Below, in pieces: positions 21,656 to 30,945 of a DNA stretch of 64,000 nucleotides (position 1 is the first letter of the stretch; each line of letters opens with the position of its first letter). The translations under genes and the position numbers were made by a program. A model generated the notes under the pieces. It was not told the DNA's origin. It was given only the letters and a program-made list of their open reading frames with translations, and made no database searches. The DNA comes from Sphingomonadales bacterium (GTDB lineage Bacteria > Pseudomonadota > Alphaproteobacteria > SMXS01). The DNA lies in the NCBI GenBank assembly GCA_022844405.1, contig JALHLV010000001.1, positions 186,001 through 250,000 on the forward strand. The letters are read 5' to 3'.

Positions 21656-22810
21656 ATGAAGCCTGAAGGGGATATCGTTTCAGCCTCCCACGGCAAGGCG
21701 GCGCGGGAAAGGACCATCCCCAAGCGCCACGGCCTGCTGCGCCTGATCCGCCACCACAAGAAGTCGGTGGATCTGCCCGCCGGAACCGTCGCGGCCGACC
21801 AGGAAGCATCGGCCACCAGCGTCCGCACCGTCTCATACGACGCCGCCGACCTGCGCGAACACGACGGCGTTGCGCCGCCCGATCTGGCCGGGCTGCGCAA
21901 CAGCAGCGACGTGCTGTGGATCGACGTCACCGGCCTGAGGGACACGCAAACCATCGAGGAGATCGGCGCCGCCTTCGGCATCCACAAGCTGACGCTCGAG
22001 GACATCGTCAACACCCATCAGCGGCCCAAGGTCGAGACGTTCGACCACTACGTCTTCATCGTCATGAAGATGCTGGACCATTCCGACGCCGGCCTGACCG
22101 AGCAGATGTCGATCATCGTCGGCAACGATTACCTGATCACCTTCCAGGAACGGGCGGGCGACTGCTTCGACCCGACCCGCGCCCGGCTCAAGCGGGTAGG
22201 CGGCCAGCTCCGCTCGGAGGGGCCGGACCGGCTGGCGCACGCGCTGATCGACGCGGTGATCGACAATTTCTTCCCGCTGCTCGAGCACTATGGCGAGGTG
22301 ATCGAGACGCTGGAGGACCTGGTGGTCTCGGCCCCCGAGCCGTCCCATGTGCAGCGGCTCCATTCGATCAAGCGCGACCTGCTGGAGATCAGGCGGGCGG
22401 TGTGGCCGACGCGCGAGCTGGTCAACGCGCTGATCCGCGACGAGCACCAATTATTCCGCGACAGCACCCGCATCTATCTGCGCGACTGCTACGATCACGC
22501 CATCCAGCTGATGGACATCGTCGAGACCTACCGCGAGATCGCCTCCGGCCTGCTCGACGTCTACCTGTCGAGCATGAGCGCGCGGATGAACGAGATCATG
22601 AAGGTGCTGACCATCATTGCCACCATCTTCATCCCGCTGGGTTTCTTCGCCGGCGTCTGGGGCATGAACTTCGACTACATGCCCGAGCTGAAAAGGCCGT
22701 GGGCCTATCCGGCGGCGCTCGGTTTCATGTTTGTGACCGCCTGCCTGCTGGTCGTGTTCTTCTGGCGCAAGGGCTGGCTGGGCGAGAGGAAGCCCAAGGC
22801 GCTCAGATAA
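21656..22810 (+). CDS. corA: CorA-family magnesium/divalent metal transporter
   Basis: 384-residue inner-membrane channel. A long cytosolic N-terminal alpha/beta domain (about 60-300) is followed by a stalk helix and two C-terminal transmembrane segments (about 325-345 and 355-375), with the family signature GMN in FAGVWGMNFDYMPE between them. The open frame extends upstream, but ATG at 21656 is preceded by GGAGGA at the right distance. It is divergent from the aldo/keto reductase and convergent with a small hypothetical gene. Selectivity among Mg, Co and Zn cannot be told from sequence, so a ZntB-like exporter role is a minor alternative. Confidence 0.92.
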   Translation: MKPEGDIVSASHGKAARERTIPKRHGLLRLIRHHKKSVDLPAGTVAADQEASATSVRTVSYDAADLREHDGVAPPDLAGLRNSSDVLWIDVTGLRDTQTIEEIGAAFGIHKLTLEDIVNTHQRPKVETFDHYVFIVMKMLDHSDAGLTEQMSIIVGNDYLITFQERAGDCFDPTRARLKRVGGQLRSEGPDRLAHALIDAVIDNFFPLLEHYGEVIETLEDLVVSAPEPSHVQRLHSIKRDLLEIRRAVWPTRELVNALIRDEHQLFRDSTRIYLRDCYDHAIQLMDIVETYREIASGLLDVYLSSMSARMNEIMKVLTIIATIFIPLGFFAGVWGMNFDYMPELKRPWAYPAALGFMFVTACLLVVFFWRKGWLGERKPKALR

Positions 22811-22831
22811 GCGGAAGGCGGATGGGCCTGT

Positions 22832-23080
22832 TCAGCCGTGGCCCGCATGGGGCCAGTGCGACGGACTCAGGATCACGCCGGTCAGCGCCTGGGCCAGGTC
22901 CCGCAGGCCCGCGGCGTGGGCTTCGCGCACCAGATACTCCAGCCCGTCCAGGATGGCGTCGGCCGCCTCCTCGGCGGTCTCGTGCGCCAGGAGGTGCCGG
23001 CGGTCCGGGTCGGGGCCATCGCTGCCGAGATGCTGCACTTGGCGGTCTCCATCGGGTCCGGCCGCGCCGGACGAAATCAT
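22832..23080 (-). CDS. Small hypothetical protein
   Basis: 82-residue open frame. The N-terminal half is Gly/Asp/Pro-rich, and the C-terminal half is a plausible amphipathic helix pair (AHETAEEAADAILDGLEYLVREAHAAG, residues about 32-58, quoted in outline). The ATG at 23080 is preferred over an upstream TTG. It shares orientation with the luxR-type gene and lies 90 nt downstream of it, so it could be co-transcribed. No family recognised; the evidence is only frame length and composition. Confidence 0.4.
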   Translation of the reverse strand: MISSGAAGPDGDRQVQHLGSDGPDPDRRHLLAHETAEEAADAILDGLEYLVREAHAAGLRDLAQALTGVILSPSHWPHAGHG

Positions 23081-23169
23081 GATGGTGTCAGTCAACAGCA
23101 ATCGGCGTCACGGCGAAACCTAGCCAATCCAGTAGGTTTTGACAGTCCAGCCGGAAACGATCGGCGCGA

Positions 23170-23889
23170 TCAGGGGGCGATCAGGCCCATCCGGATCGCC
23201 TTGACCACGGCGGCGACCCGGGAATTGACACCCAGCTTCTTGCAGACGTTCTGGATGTGGAACTTGACGCTGTGCTCGGAAATGCCCAGGCGCTCGGCCG
23301 CCTCGGCGTTGTTCAGCCCCTCGACCACGCGCAGCAGCACGTCGCGCTCACGCGCCGTCAGCGCCGACCCCGTCAGGGTGTCGCCGGCGTCCTCCAGCGC
23401 GGTGTAGGCCTGGTGGAACTGCACCGCCAGCACGCGGCCGATGTGCAGGTCGCTGGCGGACACGCCCCGCCGCCTGCCGCGCATGAGGCTGACGCCGTTG
23501 ACCTGGCCGAACGGGCCATGGATCGGCACGGTGACGCCGTCGAACAGCGAGGCATCGCGGATCTCCTCCAGCAGACGCTTCTGGCGCTTGCTCAGGTCCA
23601 TGGCGCCGGTGACCGCGTCCCATTCGAACGGCAGCCGGTTATGCACCAGCCAGTCGGCCATGGGGTCGATCTCCTCGTATTTCTCGGCGTCGTAGCGGGC
23701 GAACCAGTCGCGCGGGATCATGGTGAACACGATCACGTCCGCCGAAGGTCCACGGGTCATGGGATTGGGGAAGCCGAAATAGTGCACGCGGTCGAAGCCC
23801 AGCGACAGCACGGCGTTCCGGAACCCCTCGATCAGCGCGTCACGGGTCGCCGCCAGCGCGGTGGTCTGGAAAAACTCGTCGACGAGCAT
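23170..23889 (-). CDS. LuxR-family N-acyl-homoserine-lactone receptor (LuxR solo)
   Basis: 239-residue quorum-sensing type regulator: an N-terminal autoinducer-binding domain (about 15-160) and a C-terminal GerE helix-turn-helix (about 172-235, LTARERDVLLRVVEG then SVKFHIQNVCKKLGV). All six ligand-pocket residues invariant in TraR/LuxR are present with TraR spacing: Trp62, Tyr66, Asp75, Pro76, Trp90 and Gly118 (each TraR position plus 5). So it should bind an acyl-homoserine lactone or close analogue. No luxI synthase gene is in the window. It is divergent from an acyl-CoA ligase gene, with about 350 nt between them. Confidence 0.9.
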   Translation of the reverse strand: MLVDEFFQTTALAATRDALIEGFRNAVLSLGFDRVHYFGFPNPMTRGPSADVIVFTMIPRDWFARYDAEKYEEIDPMADWLVHNRLPFEWDAVTGAMDLSKRQKRLLEEIRDASLFDGVTVPIHGPFGQVNGVSLMRGRRRGVSASDLHIGRVLAVQFHQAYTALEDAGDTLTGSALTARERDVLLRVVEGLNNAEAAERLGISEHSVKFHIQNVCKKLGVNSRVAAVVKAIRMGLIAP

Positions 23890-24238
23890 CAGCGGACCGG
23901 CTCGGGCACGCGGGCGCGCGCCATCGATTCAATCGGCCGCGGCCAATCGCTGCTGCCACCCCGAAGGGCGAGACGCCGGCGCAATCGATCCCCCCTCCGC
24001 CAGCCTGCCGGCCAAGGTGCTCTTTTCGAGACGTCCCCTGGGCGACCTGCGTGTTGTCCTCGGCTGCATTTAGCGGACAAACCGCCAGGCCGCGCAAGTG
24101 AAAATATACAACCTTTAAGTGTGCTTGTTACAGTTCCGTGACAGAACCGCAGGGCACCCCGGCGCTTACCCTGTTCGCGGCGCCCGCGACGTCATGTATA
24201 AGCAAACCAGTGGTCCACCAGGCAAGCGAGGAAGGTTG
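23890..24238. promoter_or_regulatory. Divergent intergenic region, luxR solo / acyl-CoA ligase
   Basis: 349 nt between two divergent genes, expected to hold both promoters. The A/T-rich part (24098-24135) is the likeliest promoter for the ligase. I looked for a 20-bp lux-box-like dyad and found only a weak imperfect one (GTT...AAC around 24128-24148), which I would not call. No gene is seen. Confidence 0.35.
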
Positions 24239-25867
<1,629 letters not shown>

Positions 25868-25922
25868 AAGGATGTTGGTTGTCCCGCCGAGAGAATATGA
25901 TCCCCCGTTCAGGAGATGAAGC

Positions 25923-26147
25923 ATGAGCGAAACCCATCGTATCACCGTCGATCCCGAACAATGCGGCGGCAGGCCCTGTCTGCGCGGCCTGCGTATCCGC
26001 GTGCGCGACGTGCTCGATCTGCTGGCCGCCGGCGCCAGCCGTGAGGAAATTCTCGAGGATTATCCGCTGCTGGAGGACGGCGACATCACCGCGGCGCTGG
26101 AATATGCGGCGCGGCAGAACGACCATCCGGTGCTGCACGTGGCCTGA
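25923..26147 (+). CDS. DUF433 antitoxin
   Basis: 74-residue DUF433 protein. This short winged/HTH family includes ITVDPEQCGGRPCLRGLRI, then a helix with DVLDLLAAGASREEIL and a C-terminal ALEYAARQ. DUF433 proteins pair with DUF5615 PIN-like nucleases as toxin-antitoxin modules. Its stop overlaps the partner's ATG by one base, the standard arrangement. The partner is frameshifted, so this is probably an antitoxin without an active toxin. Confidence 0.85.
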   Translation: MSETHRITVDPEQCGGRPCLRGLRIRVRDVLDLLAAGASREEILEDYPLLEDGDITAALEYAARQNDHPVLHVA

Positions 26148-26471
26148 TGCGTTTCCTGGTCGACGCGCAGCTTCCCCCCGCGCTGGCGCGCTGGCTCACC
26201 GCCAAGGGGCACGAGGCGGCGCATGTCGGCGACCTAGGGATGCGAGCTGCGTCCGACGCCGCGATCTGGGACTATGCGCTTGCCTCGTCCTCGGCGATCG
26301 TCACAAAAGACGAGGACTTCGCGCAGCGCAAGGTGCTGAACGACGCCGCTCGTCGTCTGGATCAGGCTGCCGAACACGCGGCGACGCGATCTGCTGGGTT
26401 GGTTCGAGGTGGTGCTGCCGGACATTCTCGCCGCGCTGGCGCGCGGCGACACCTTGGTCGAGGTCATATGA
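26147..26471 (+). pseudogene. Frameshifted DUF5615 PIN-like toxin
   Basis: The start encodes a DUF5615 PIN-like nuclease: MRFLVDAQLPPALARWL, then DLGMR, and IVTKDEDFAQR with the acidic residues of the active site. After codon 66-67 (about 26345) the family sequence continues in another frame as VVWIRLPNTRRRDLLGWFE, then LPDILAALARGDTLVEV, with a stop at 26469-26471. A net +1 (or -2) nt shift separates the two halves. The uninterrupted frame from 26147 instead runs through unrelated sequence. The toxin is therefore likely inactive, unless this is a sequencing error. Confidence 0.8.
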
Positions 26472-26473
26472 AG

Positions 26474-26710
26474 GCCGCTACTGCCACGTGCGGCTCGCCG
26501 ACCGGGACAAACGCCCGCTGGTGGTCCGCGTCCGGACCCCGTCTCGAGCATGTGCACGCAGGACATCCTGGAACTCATGACCGGCAAGTTCGCCAAGTGG
26601 ATGCCCGACGACGTGGTGTTCGTCGAGGAACTGCCGCACGCGGCCACCGAAAGCTGCTGAAGATCAAGTTGCGCGAACAGTTCAAGGGCTACAAACTGCC
26701 GACGTATTGA
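26474..26710 (+). pseudogene. Decayed 3' fragment of a second acyl-CoA ligase
   Basis: This stretch matches the C-terminus of the intact ligase at 24239-25867. Readable pieces in shifting frames are RPLVVRVR, MTGKFAKWMPDDVVFVEELPH and KLLKIKLREQFKGYKLPTY followed by TGA. Relative to the intact gene it has lost one Trp codon in KWWMPDD and one base near 26650, and it appears to join LADRDK directly to RPLVV with the intervening about 55 codons missing. Third-position differences show an older paralogue, not a recent copy. The DUF433/DUF5615 pair lies between the two. Confidence 0.8.
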
Positions 26711-26744
26711 TGAGGCGAGGAGCGTCGTTCGCGGGCGCCCCTCT

Positions 26745-26770
26745 GCCTGATGCAGCCAGGCCATTTTTTT
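26745..26770 (+). terminator. Rho-independent terminator before the transglutaminase-TonB gene
   Basis: A 5-bp stem GCCTG (26745-26749) with CAGGC (26757-26761) and a 7-nt loop is followed by a run of seven T at 26764-26770. It would end transcription from the ligase/toxin-antitoxin side, 30 nt before the next start codon. Confidence 0.6.
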
Positions 26771-26800
26771 CGAGTTGGCTTTGTGGGTTGGGGATAGTCG

Positions 26801-29674
26801 ATGCGTATACGGGCTTGCGCCATGGCCGCGGCTCTATTTTGTTGGTTGGCTGGCTATCCGGCTGGTGCCTCGCAAGACGTTCAGTACGGCCCTCCCGCCG
26901 ATTGGGTCGCACCGGCGCCGGCGCCGACCAATACCGCGGCGCCCAGCGGCGCGCCGATCCAGGCGTTCTACTTCGATTGGCAGATTCGGTTGGGCTTGGG
27001 CGAAGACCAGACCTATACGGCGCAGCGGCTGAAGATACTGACGCCCGAGGGGCTTGCCGTAGGCAATCTCGCCTTGACGTGGAACCCGGGCAGCGAGGAC
27101 ATCACCATCCACGGCCTGAAGATCACGCGCGAGGACCGCGTGATCGATGTTCTGGCAACGACGCAATTCCAGGTCATCCAGAGGGAGGACCGGCTGGACT
27201 ACGCCATGCTGGACGGGAAACTCACCGCCACCATGCAGATACCCGGTCTTCAGGTCGGTGACGAATTCGAGTTCGCGGCGACGGTCCGGCGGCGCGACCC
27301 GGTGTTCGGCGACCGCTCCAGCGGCCTCACGCAACTGCCGATGATGACCATACCAGGGGCATATCGCGCCCGCTTCACCTGGCCGGACGACAAAGTCGTA
27401 CACTGGCGTGTGTCGCCCGACATGGTCGAGGAGAGGCCGGTCGTAAGGGACGGCCGGCACGAGGTGACCTATGAGATTCGGGACCCGAAACTGGTCGTCA
27501 CCACGGACGGCGCTCCCGCGCGCTTCAATGTCCGTCGTCTGATCGAGTATTCCGGTTTCACCGACTGGTCGGATGTATCCGACGTGCTCTGGCCACTCTT
27601 CGACAAGGCCTCGACGCTGCCTCCAGACTCGCCGGTCCGCGGCGAAGCGGCCAGGATCGCCGCCTCGACGCCCGATCCCGCCGCGCGCGCGGAGGCCGCG
27701 CTGGCTCTGGTGCAGGACCGCATCCGCTACGTCTATGTGGGTCTGGATGGCGGCAACTACCGGCCCGCAGGCGCCGATGAAACCTGGAATCGCCGCTTCG
27801 GCGACTGCAAGGCGAAAACCGCGCTGCTGATCGCGTTGCTGCGGGAACTGGGCATCGCGAGCGAGGCCGTGCTGGTCAATTCCATGGGCGGCGACGGCAT
27901 CGACCAGCGCTTGCCCACGCCGGCGGCGTTCGATCACGTCCTGGTCCGCGCGACGGTGAACGGGCGGGCCTACTGGCTGGACGGGACGCACATCGGCGAA
28001 CGGCTCGAAACGCTGCCACCGCCGGTGTTCCGGTGGGCGCTGCCGCTGCGGTCGAGCACGGTGCACCTGGAGGCGGTGGCGCCGGAAGCGCCGAAACTGC
28101 CCGACTTCATCCAGGTTCTGGACGTGGATGCGCGCGCCGGATTCGACGTTCCCGCCAAGGTCGCCACACAGCAAATCCTGCGGGGAGAAGGCGTGGTGGC
28201 GCTGAAGACCCGGCTTTCCGCCATGGCGCCCGAGGACGCACAACGTGCCCAGGATGCGTTCTGGCGGCAGACGATGCCGTGGGCCGAGCCCGGCACCACC
28301 GACTGGCGCTACGACGCGCAGCGGGGGGTGATGGTCCTGAGCATGACGGGCGAGGGCAAGCTGAGCTGGGAAGGTGACGCCCTCGAGGGTCGCAGACACG
28401 ACATTTTCGACGCCGGATTCATTCCGCCGACTCCGCTTCGGCGGCCGAAGGAACAGGATCAGACGGCGCCATGGGTGACGAACTTTCCCTCCTACAGGTG
28501 CTGGGCGACGACCATCAAGTTGCCGCCGGAATCGGCACAATGGCGATGGAGCTACGATGCCGATCCCGTCAATCAGCGGCTTGGCGGCATTGCCTACTGG
28601 CGCCAGGCGAGCCTTGAGGACGGCGTCATGCGCACCGTCATGAGCAAGCGGACCGACGTGTCCGAGATTTCTCCAGCCGAAGTGCAGGAGCTCAACGACG
28701 CCATCCCGACCTTCAACAAGTACGTGTCCAGCGTCTATCAGATCGAGGCGCCGACGCGCGCCGCCAACACCGTTTCCGCCGCCCGTCCGGCAGCCTCGCC
28801 GCCGCCTGTGGACTGGTCTGGCGCGAGTGTGCCGTGCATGGCCTCCGACGAACCGCCGGCGGCGGAAGCTTCCCGCAAAACCGCGGCGCCCGATGAACCG
28901 AAGCCCGCGAAGGGCGCCGAAAAGAAGGGCGGTGATGACGCCCCAGGCCTTGACGGTGAAATCACCGAGCCTCGTCAGGACCTCGACCAGCCGATTACCC
29001 AGCCGCCCTATCCGTTCGAGGCGCTGTATGCCCGTCAGGAGGGGTCTGTCATCCTCGGCTTCACCGTCAGGAAGGACGGGAGCGTCGATGCCGCCACTAT
29101 CAAGGTGGACGAAACCAGCGGTTACCCCATACTCGACATCGCTGCCATGAACCACGCCGCGACGTGGCGCTTCCTGCCCGCGACCAGGAAGGGCGAAGCG
29201 GTCGATGCGCCGCACCAGTTCAGGGTGGTGTTCGAGATCAGGAAGCGGCAGGAGGAGATGCCGCATCTCGGCGACATTCTGCCCCAGACCCCGGCCATCT
29301 TTCGCGAGGACTACCAGTTTTCCGGCAGCGGCGAAGGCGCGGGCGGGGCGTCCGCGCCGGCGCAGGATTCTCAGTTCCCGATCACCCAGCCGCCCTATCC
29401 CGCCGACGCGGTGGCGGCCGGGCAGGAGGGCGACGTCATCCTGCAGTTCACGGTCGAGGCCGATGGCTTCGTCGATCCCAACACCATCGTGGTAAAGAAG
29501 AGCAGCGGTTTCCCGTCACTGGACCAGGCGGCGGTCAACGAGGCGGCCGTCAACTGGCGCTTCCGTCCCGCCATGCAGGCTGGCAAGCCGGTGGCCGCCC
29601 CGCACCGGTTCAGGGTGGTGTTCGCGTTGGACAAGGCGAACGAGGGGAGTGAGTCACGCCCGGACGTGGACTGA
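26801..29674 (+). CDS. DUF3857-transglutaminase-like protein with two C-terminal TonB domains
   Basis: 957-residue secreted protein. A signal peptide (about 1-23, MAAALFCWLAGYPAGAS) leads into a DUF3857 region (about 60-230) and a transglutaminase-like core (about 280-400) whose Cys-His-Asp triad is intact: C336 in FGDCKAK, H379 in FDHVLV, D394 in YWLDG. A domain of about 300 residues and a Pro/Ala/Lys-rich linker follow. Two TonB C-terminal domains then come in tandem (about 728-815 and 857-945), each opening with ITQPPYP and ending in WRF(L/R)PA and FRVVF. There is no N-terminal anchor of the TonB type, so the protein is probably periplasmic or outer-membrane associated. The combination is unusual and its function is unknown. 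Confidence 0.88.
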   Translation: MRIRACAMAAALFCWLAGYPAGASQDVQYGPPADWVAPAPAPTNTAAPSGAPIQAFYFDWQIRLGLGEDQTYTAQRLKILTPEGLAVGNLALTWNPGSEDITIHGLKITREDRVIDVLATTQFQVIQREDRLDYAMLDGKLTATMQIPGLQVGDEFEFAATVRRRDPVFGDRSSGLTQLPMMTIPGAYRARFTWPDDKVVHWRVSPDMVEERPVVRDGRHEVTYEIRDPKLVVTTDGAPARFNVRRLIEYSGFTDWSDVSDVLWPLFDKASTLPPDSPVRGEAARIAASTPDPAARAEAALALVQDRIRYVYVGLDGGNYRPAGADETWNRRFGDCKAKTALLIALLRELGIASEAVLVNSMGGDGIDQRLPTPAAFDHVLVRATVNGRAYWLDGTHIGERLETLPPPVFRWALPLRSSTVHLEAVAPEAPKLPDFIQVLDVDARAGFDVPAKVATQQILRGEGVVALKTRLSAMAPEDAQRAQDAFWRQTMPWAEPGTTDWRYDAQRGVMVLSMTGEGKLSWEGDALEGRRHDIFDAGFIPPTPLRRPKEQDQTAPWVTNFPSYRCWATTIKLPPESAQWRWSYDADPVNQRLGGIAYWRQASLEDGVMRTVMSKRTDVSEISPAEVQELNDAIPTFNKYVSSVYQIEAPTRAANTVSAARPAASPPPVDWSGASVPCMASDEPPAAEASRKTAAPDEPKPAKGAEKKGGDDAPGLDGEITEPRQDLDQPITQPPYPFEALYARQEGSVILGFTVRKDGSVDAATIKVDETSGYPILDIAAMNHAATWRFLPATRKGEAVDAPHQFRVVFEIRKRQEEMPHLGDILPQTPAIFREDYQFSGSGEGAGGASAPAQDSQFPITQPPYPADAVAAGQEGDVILQFTVEADGFVDPNTIVVKKSSGFPSLDQAAVNEAAVNWRFRPAMQAGKPVAAPHRFRVVFALDKANEGSESRPDVD

Positions 29675-29681
29675 CGCCTCT

Positions 29682-30203
29682 TCAGCCCCAGACGTCGGTG
29701 CCGTCCTTCTCGACCTGCAACAGGCGGGGAAGGTCATGGCTGAGGACCTTTTCCACGTGCAGCTGCATCATGTGCCGGTCCGGCGCGTCGAATTTCGCGA
29801 TCTCGGCGGCGAGGCGCTCGGGTGACGGCGGGCCGCCCATGCGCTGGGTCAGGAACGTCTCGGTGAAGCGGGTCAGCAGGTCCATGCTCTGGACGATCTC
29901 GATCGTTCCCCTCAGCGTCACCTGGCGGCCGATATTCTCCGGGTCCCAGATGCAGAAGCATGCCGCCGGGTTGCGCCGCCACGCATGGTATTTGGCCCGG
30001 TTGGTGGTCGAGGTGATGGTGATGACGCCGTCGACCAGCACGTAAACCACCACCGCCGATACCGGCTTGTTGTCTTTGGTGACCCAGGAGACCACGGCGT
30101 TCTGGGCCTTGCCGAGAATCCGTTCGACCTCGGCGTCCTCGAGGACGAACGGGGCGATCTCGCGCCTGGCGAACCAGGCGGGTCGCGTGGATTTTTCACT
30201 CAA
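29682..30203 (-). CDS. Pyridoxamine 5'-phosphate oxidase-fold protein
   Basis: 173-residue split-barrel flavin-binding protein of the PNPOx-like superfamily. Visible: FVLEDAEVERILGKAQNAVVSWV, then PVSAVVVYVLVDGVITITST and NRAKYHAWRRNPAACFCI, the typical strand-loop pattern for FMN or F420 binding. The likely start is TTG at 30203 with GGAGA seven nt upstream; an earlier TTG at 30260 has weaker support. It converges on the transglutaminase-TonB gene 7 nt away and is divergent from an NTF2-like gene. Members reduce varied substrates or bind flavin or heme; the role here cannot be assigned. Confidence 0.8.
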   Translation of the reverse strand: MSEKSTRPAWFARREIAPFVLEDAEVERILGKAQNAVVSWVTKDNKPVSAVVVYVLVDGVITITSTTNRAKYHAWRRNPAACFCIWDPENIGRQVTLRGTIEIVQSMDLLTRFTETFLTQRMGGPPSPERLAAEIAKFDAPDRHMMQLHVEKVLSHDLPRLLQVEKDGTDVWG

Positions 30204-30363
30204 GCTCGATTCTCCCGGCTGCGGCACGATGACGGCCGAGGCTATCGCACGGGATATCAATAATCATCGATTAATTTATTCCCTGATGCCGCTTACGCGC
30301 TGTTTTCCGCAAGACCGGCCCTCTAGAATATGCGCCACGGGAACGCGAAACGGGAGCAACCGC

Positions 30364-30924
30364 ATGAAAGTCGATCCGAGAAAGACCTGGGCCGCCGTCG
30401 AGGCCGCCTATGAGGCCGAGACCAATCCGCGCCACAAGAAACTCTTGAAAGAAGTGCGCGACCACATGAAGACCGAGGTCTGCGGCGAGATCGAGCTGCT
30501 AATGGCCACGCTGACCGCCGAGCCGCAATACCATATCTGGGGCCAGGGACCGGACCGGGGGCCGAAGGGCCGCCAGGCCGTGCGGGCGTTCTACGAGATG
30601 CTGATCGCCTCGGGCGGCACCCTGTTCGAATTCAACGTCGAGAAAATCATCGTCAACGACAACGCGGTGGTGACCGAAGGCCGGCTGCGCAACACCCACC
30701 CCGGCGGCGCCCTGCTGGCCGCCGGCGTGACGACGGTGAAGGGCGAGCCGGTCGACGCCGACGCCCGCTACGTGTCCAACGCCCAGCTCCTGACCGTGTG
30801 GCCCGCCGACCCGGACGGCAAGCTGATCGGCGAGGACATCTACTTCGGTTCGAACCCGTTCGATGAGCTGGAAAAGCTGGCGCCCGGTGACGTGCCCCGG
30901 CCGGTGGCGTTCGAAATCGCCTGA
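30364..30924 (+). CDS. NTF2-like (SnoaL-type) protein
   Basis: 186-residue protein with the cone-shaped NTF2/SnoaL fold signatures: an N-terminal helix pair, ATLTAEPQYHIWGQGP, GRQAVRAFYEMLIAS, then strands with FNVEKIIVNDNAVVTEG and a C-terminal GEDIYFGS. Family members act as ketosteroid-isomerase-like enzymes, polyketide cyclases or small-molecule binders. ATG at 30364 is preferred over upstream starts in the same frame because the homologous part begins there. It ends 21 nt from the convergent ATP-grasp gene. No substrate can be named. Confidence 0.8.
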   Translation: MKVDPRKTWAAVEAAYEAETNPRHKKLLKEVRDHMKTEVCGEIELLMATLTAEPQYHIWGQGPDRGPKGRQAVRAFYEMLIASGGTLFEFNVEKIIVNDNAVVTEGRLRNTHPGGALLAAGVTTVKGEPVDADARYVSNAQLLTVWPADPDGKLIGEDIYFGSNPFDELEKLAPGDVPRPVAFEIA

Positions 30925-30945
30925 AGGCTGCCCGCGGCGGCTCAA

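Noticed and set aside
24119-24148. A lux-box-like dyad upstream of the acyl-CoA ligase
   Set aside because: Only the outer GTT/AAC bases are symmetric; the match to the 20-bp lux-box consensus is too weak.
26147-26710. The continuous 187-codon frame as one novel fusion protein
   Set aside because: It joins the start of a DUF5615 toxin to out-of-frame sequence and then the last residues of a ligase relic; both homologies switch frame, so it is an artefact of two pseudogenes.
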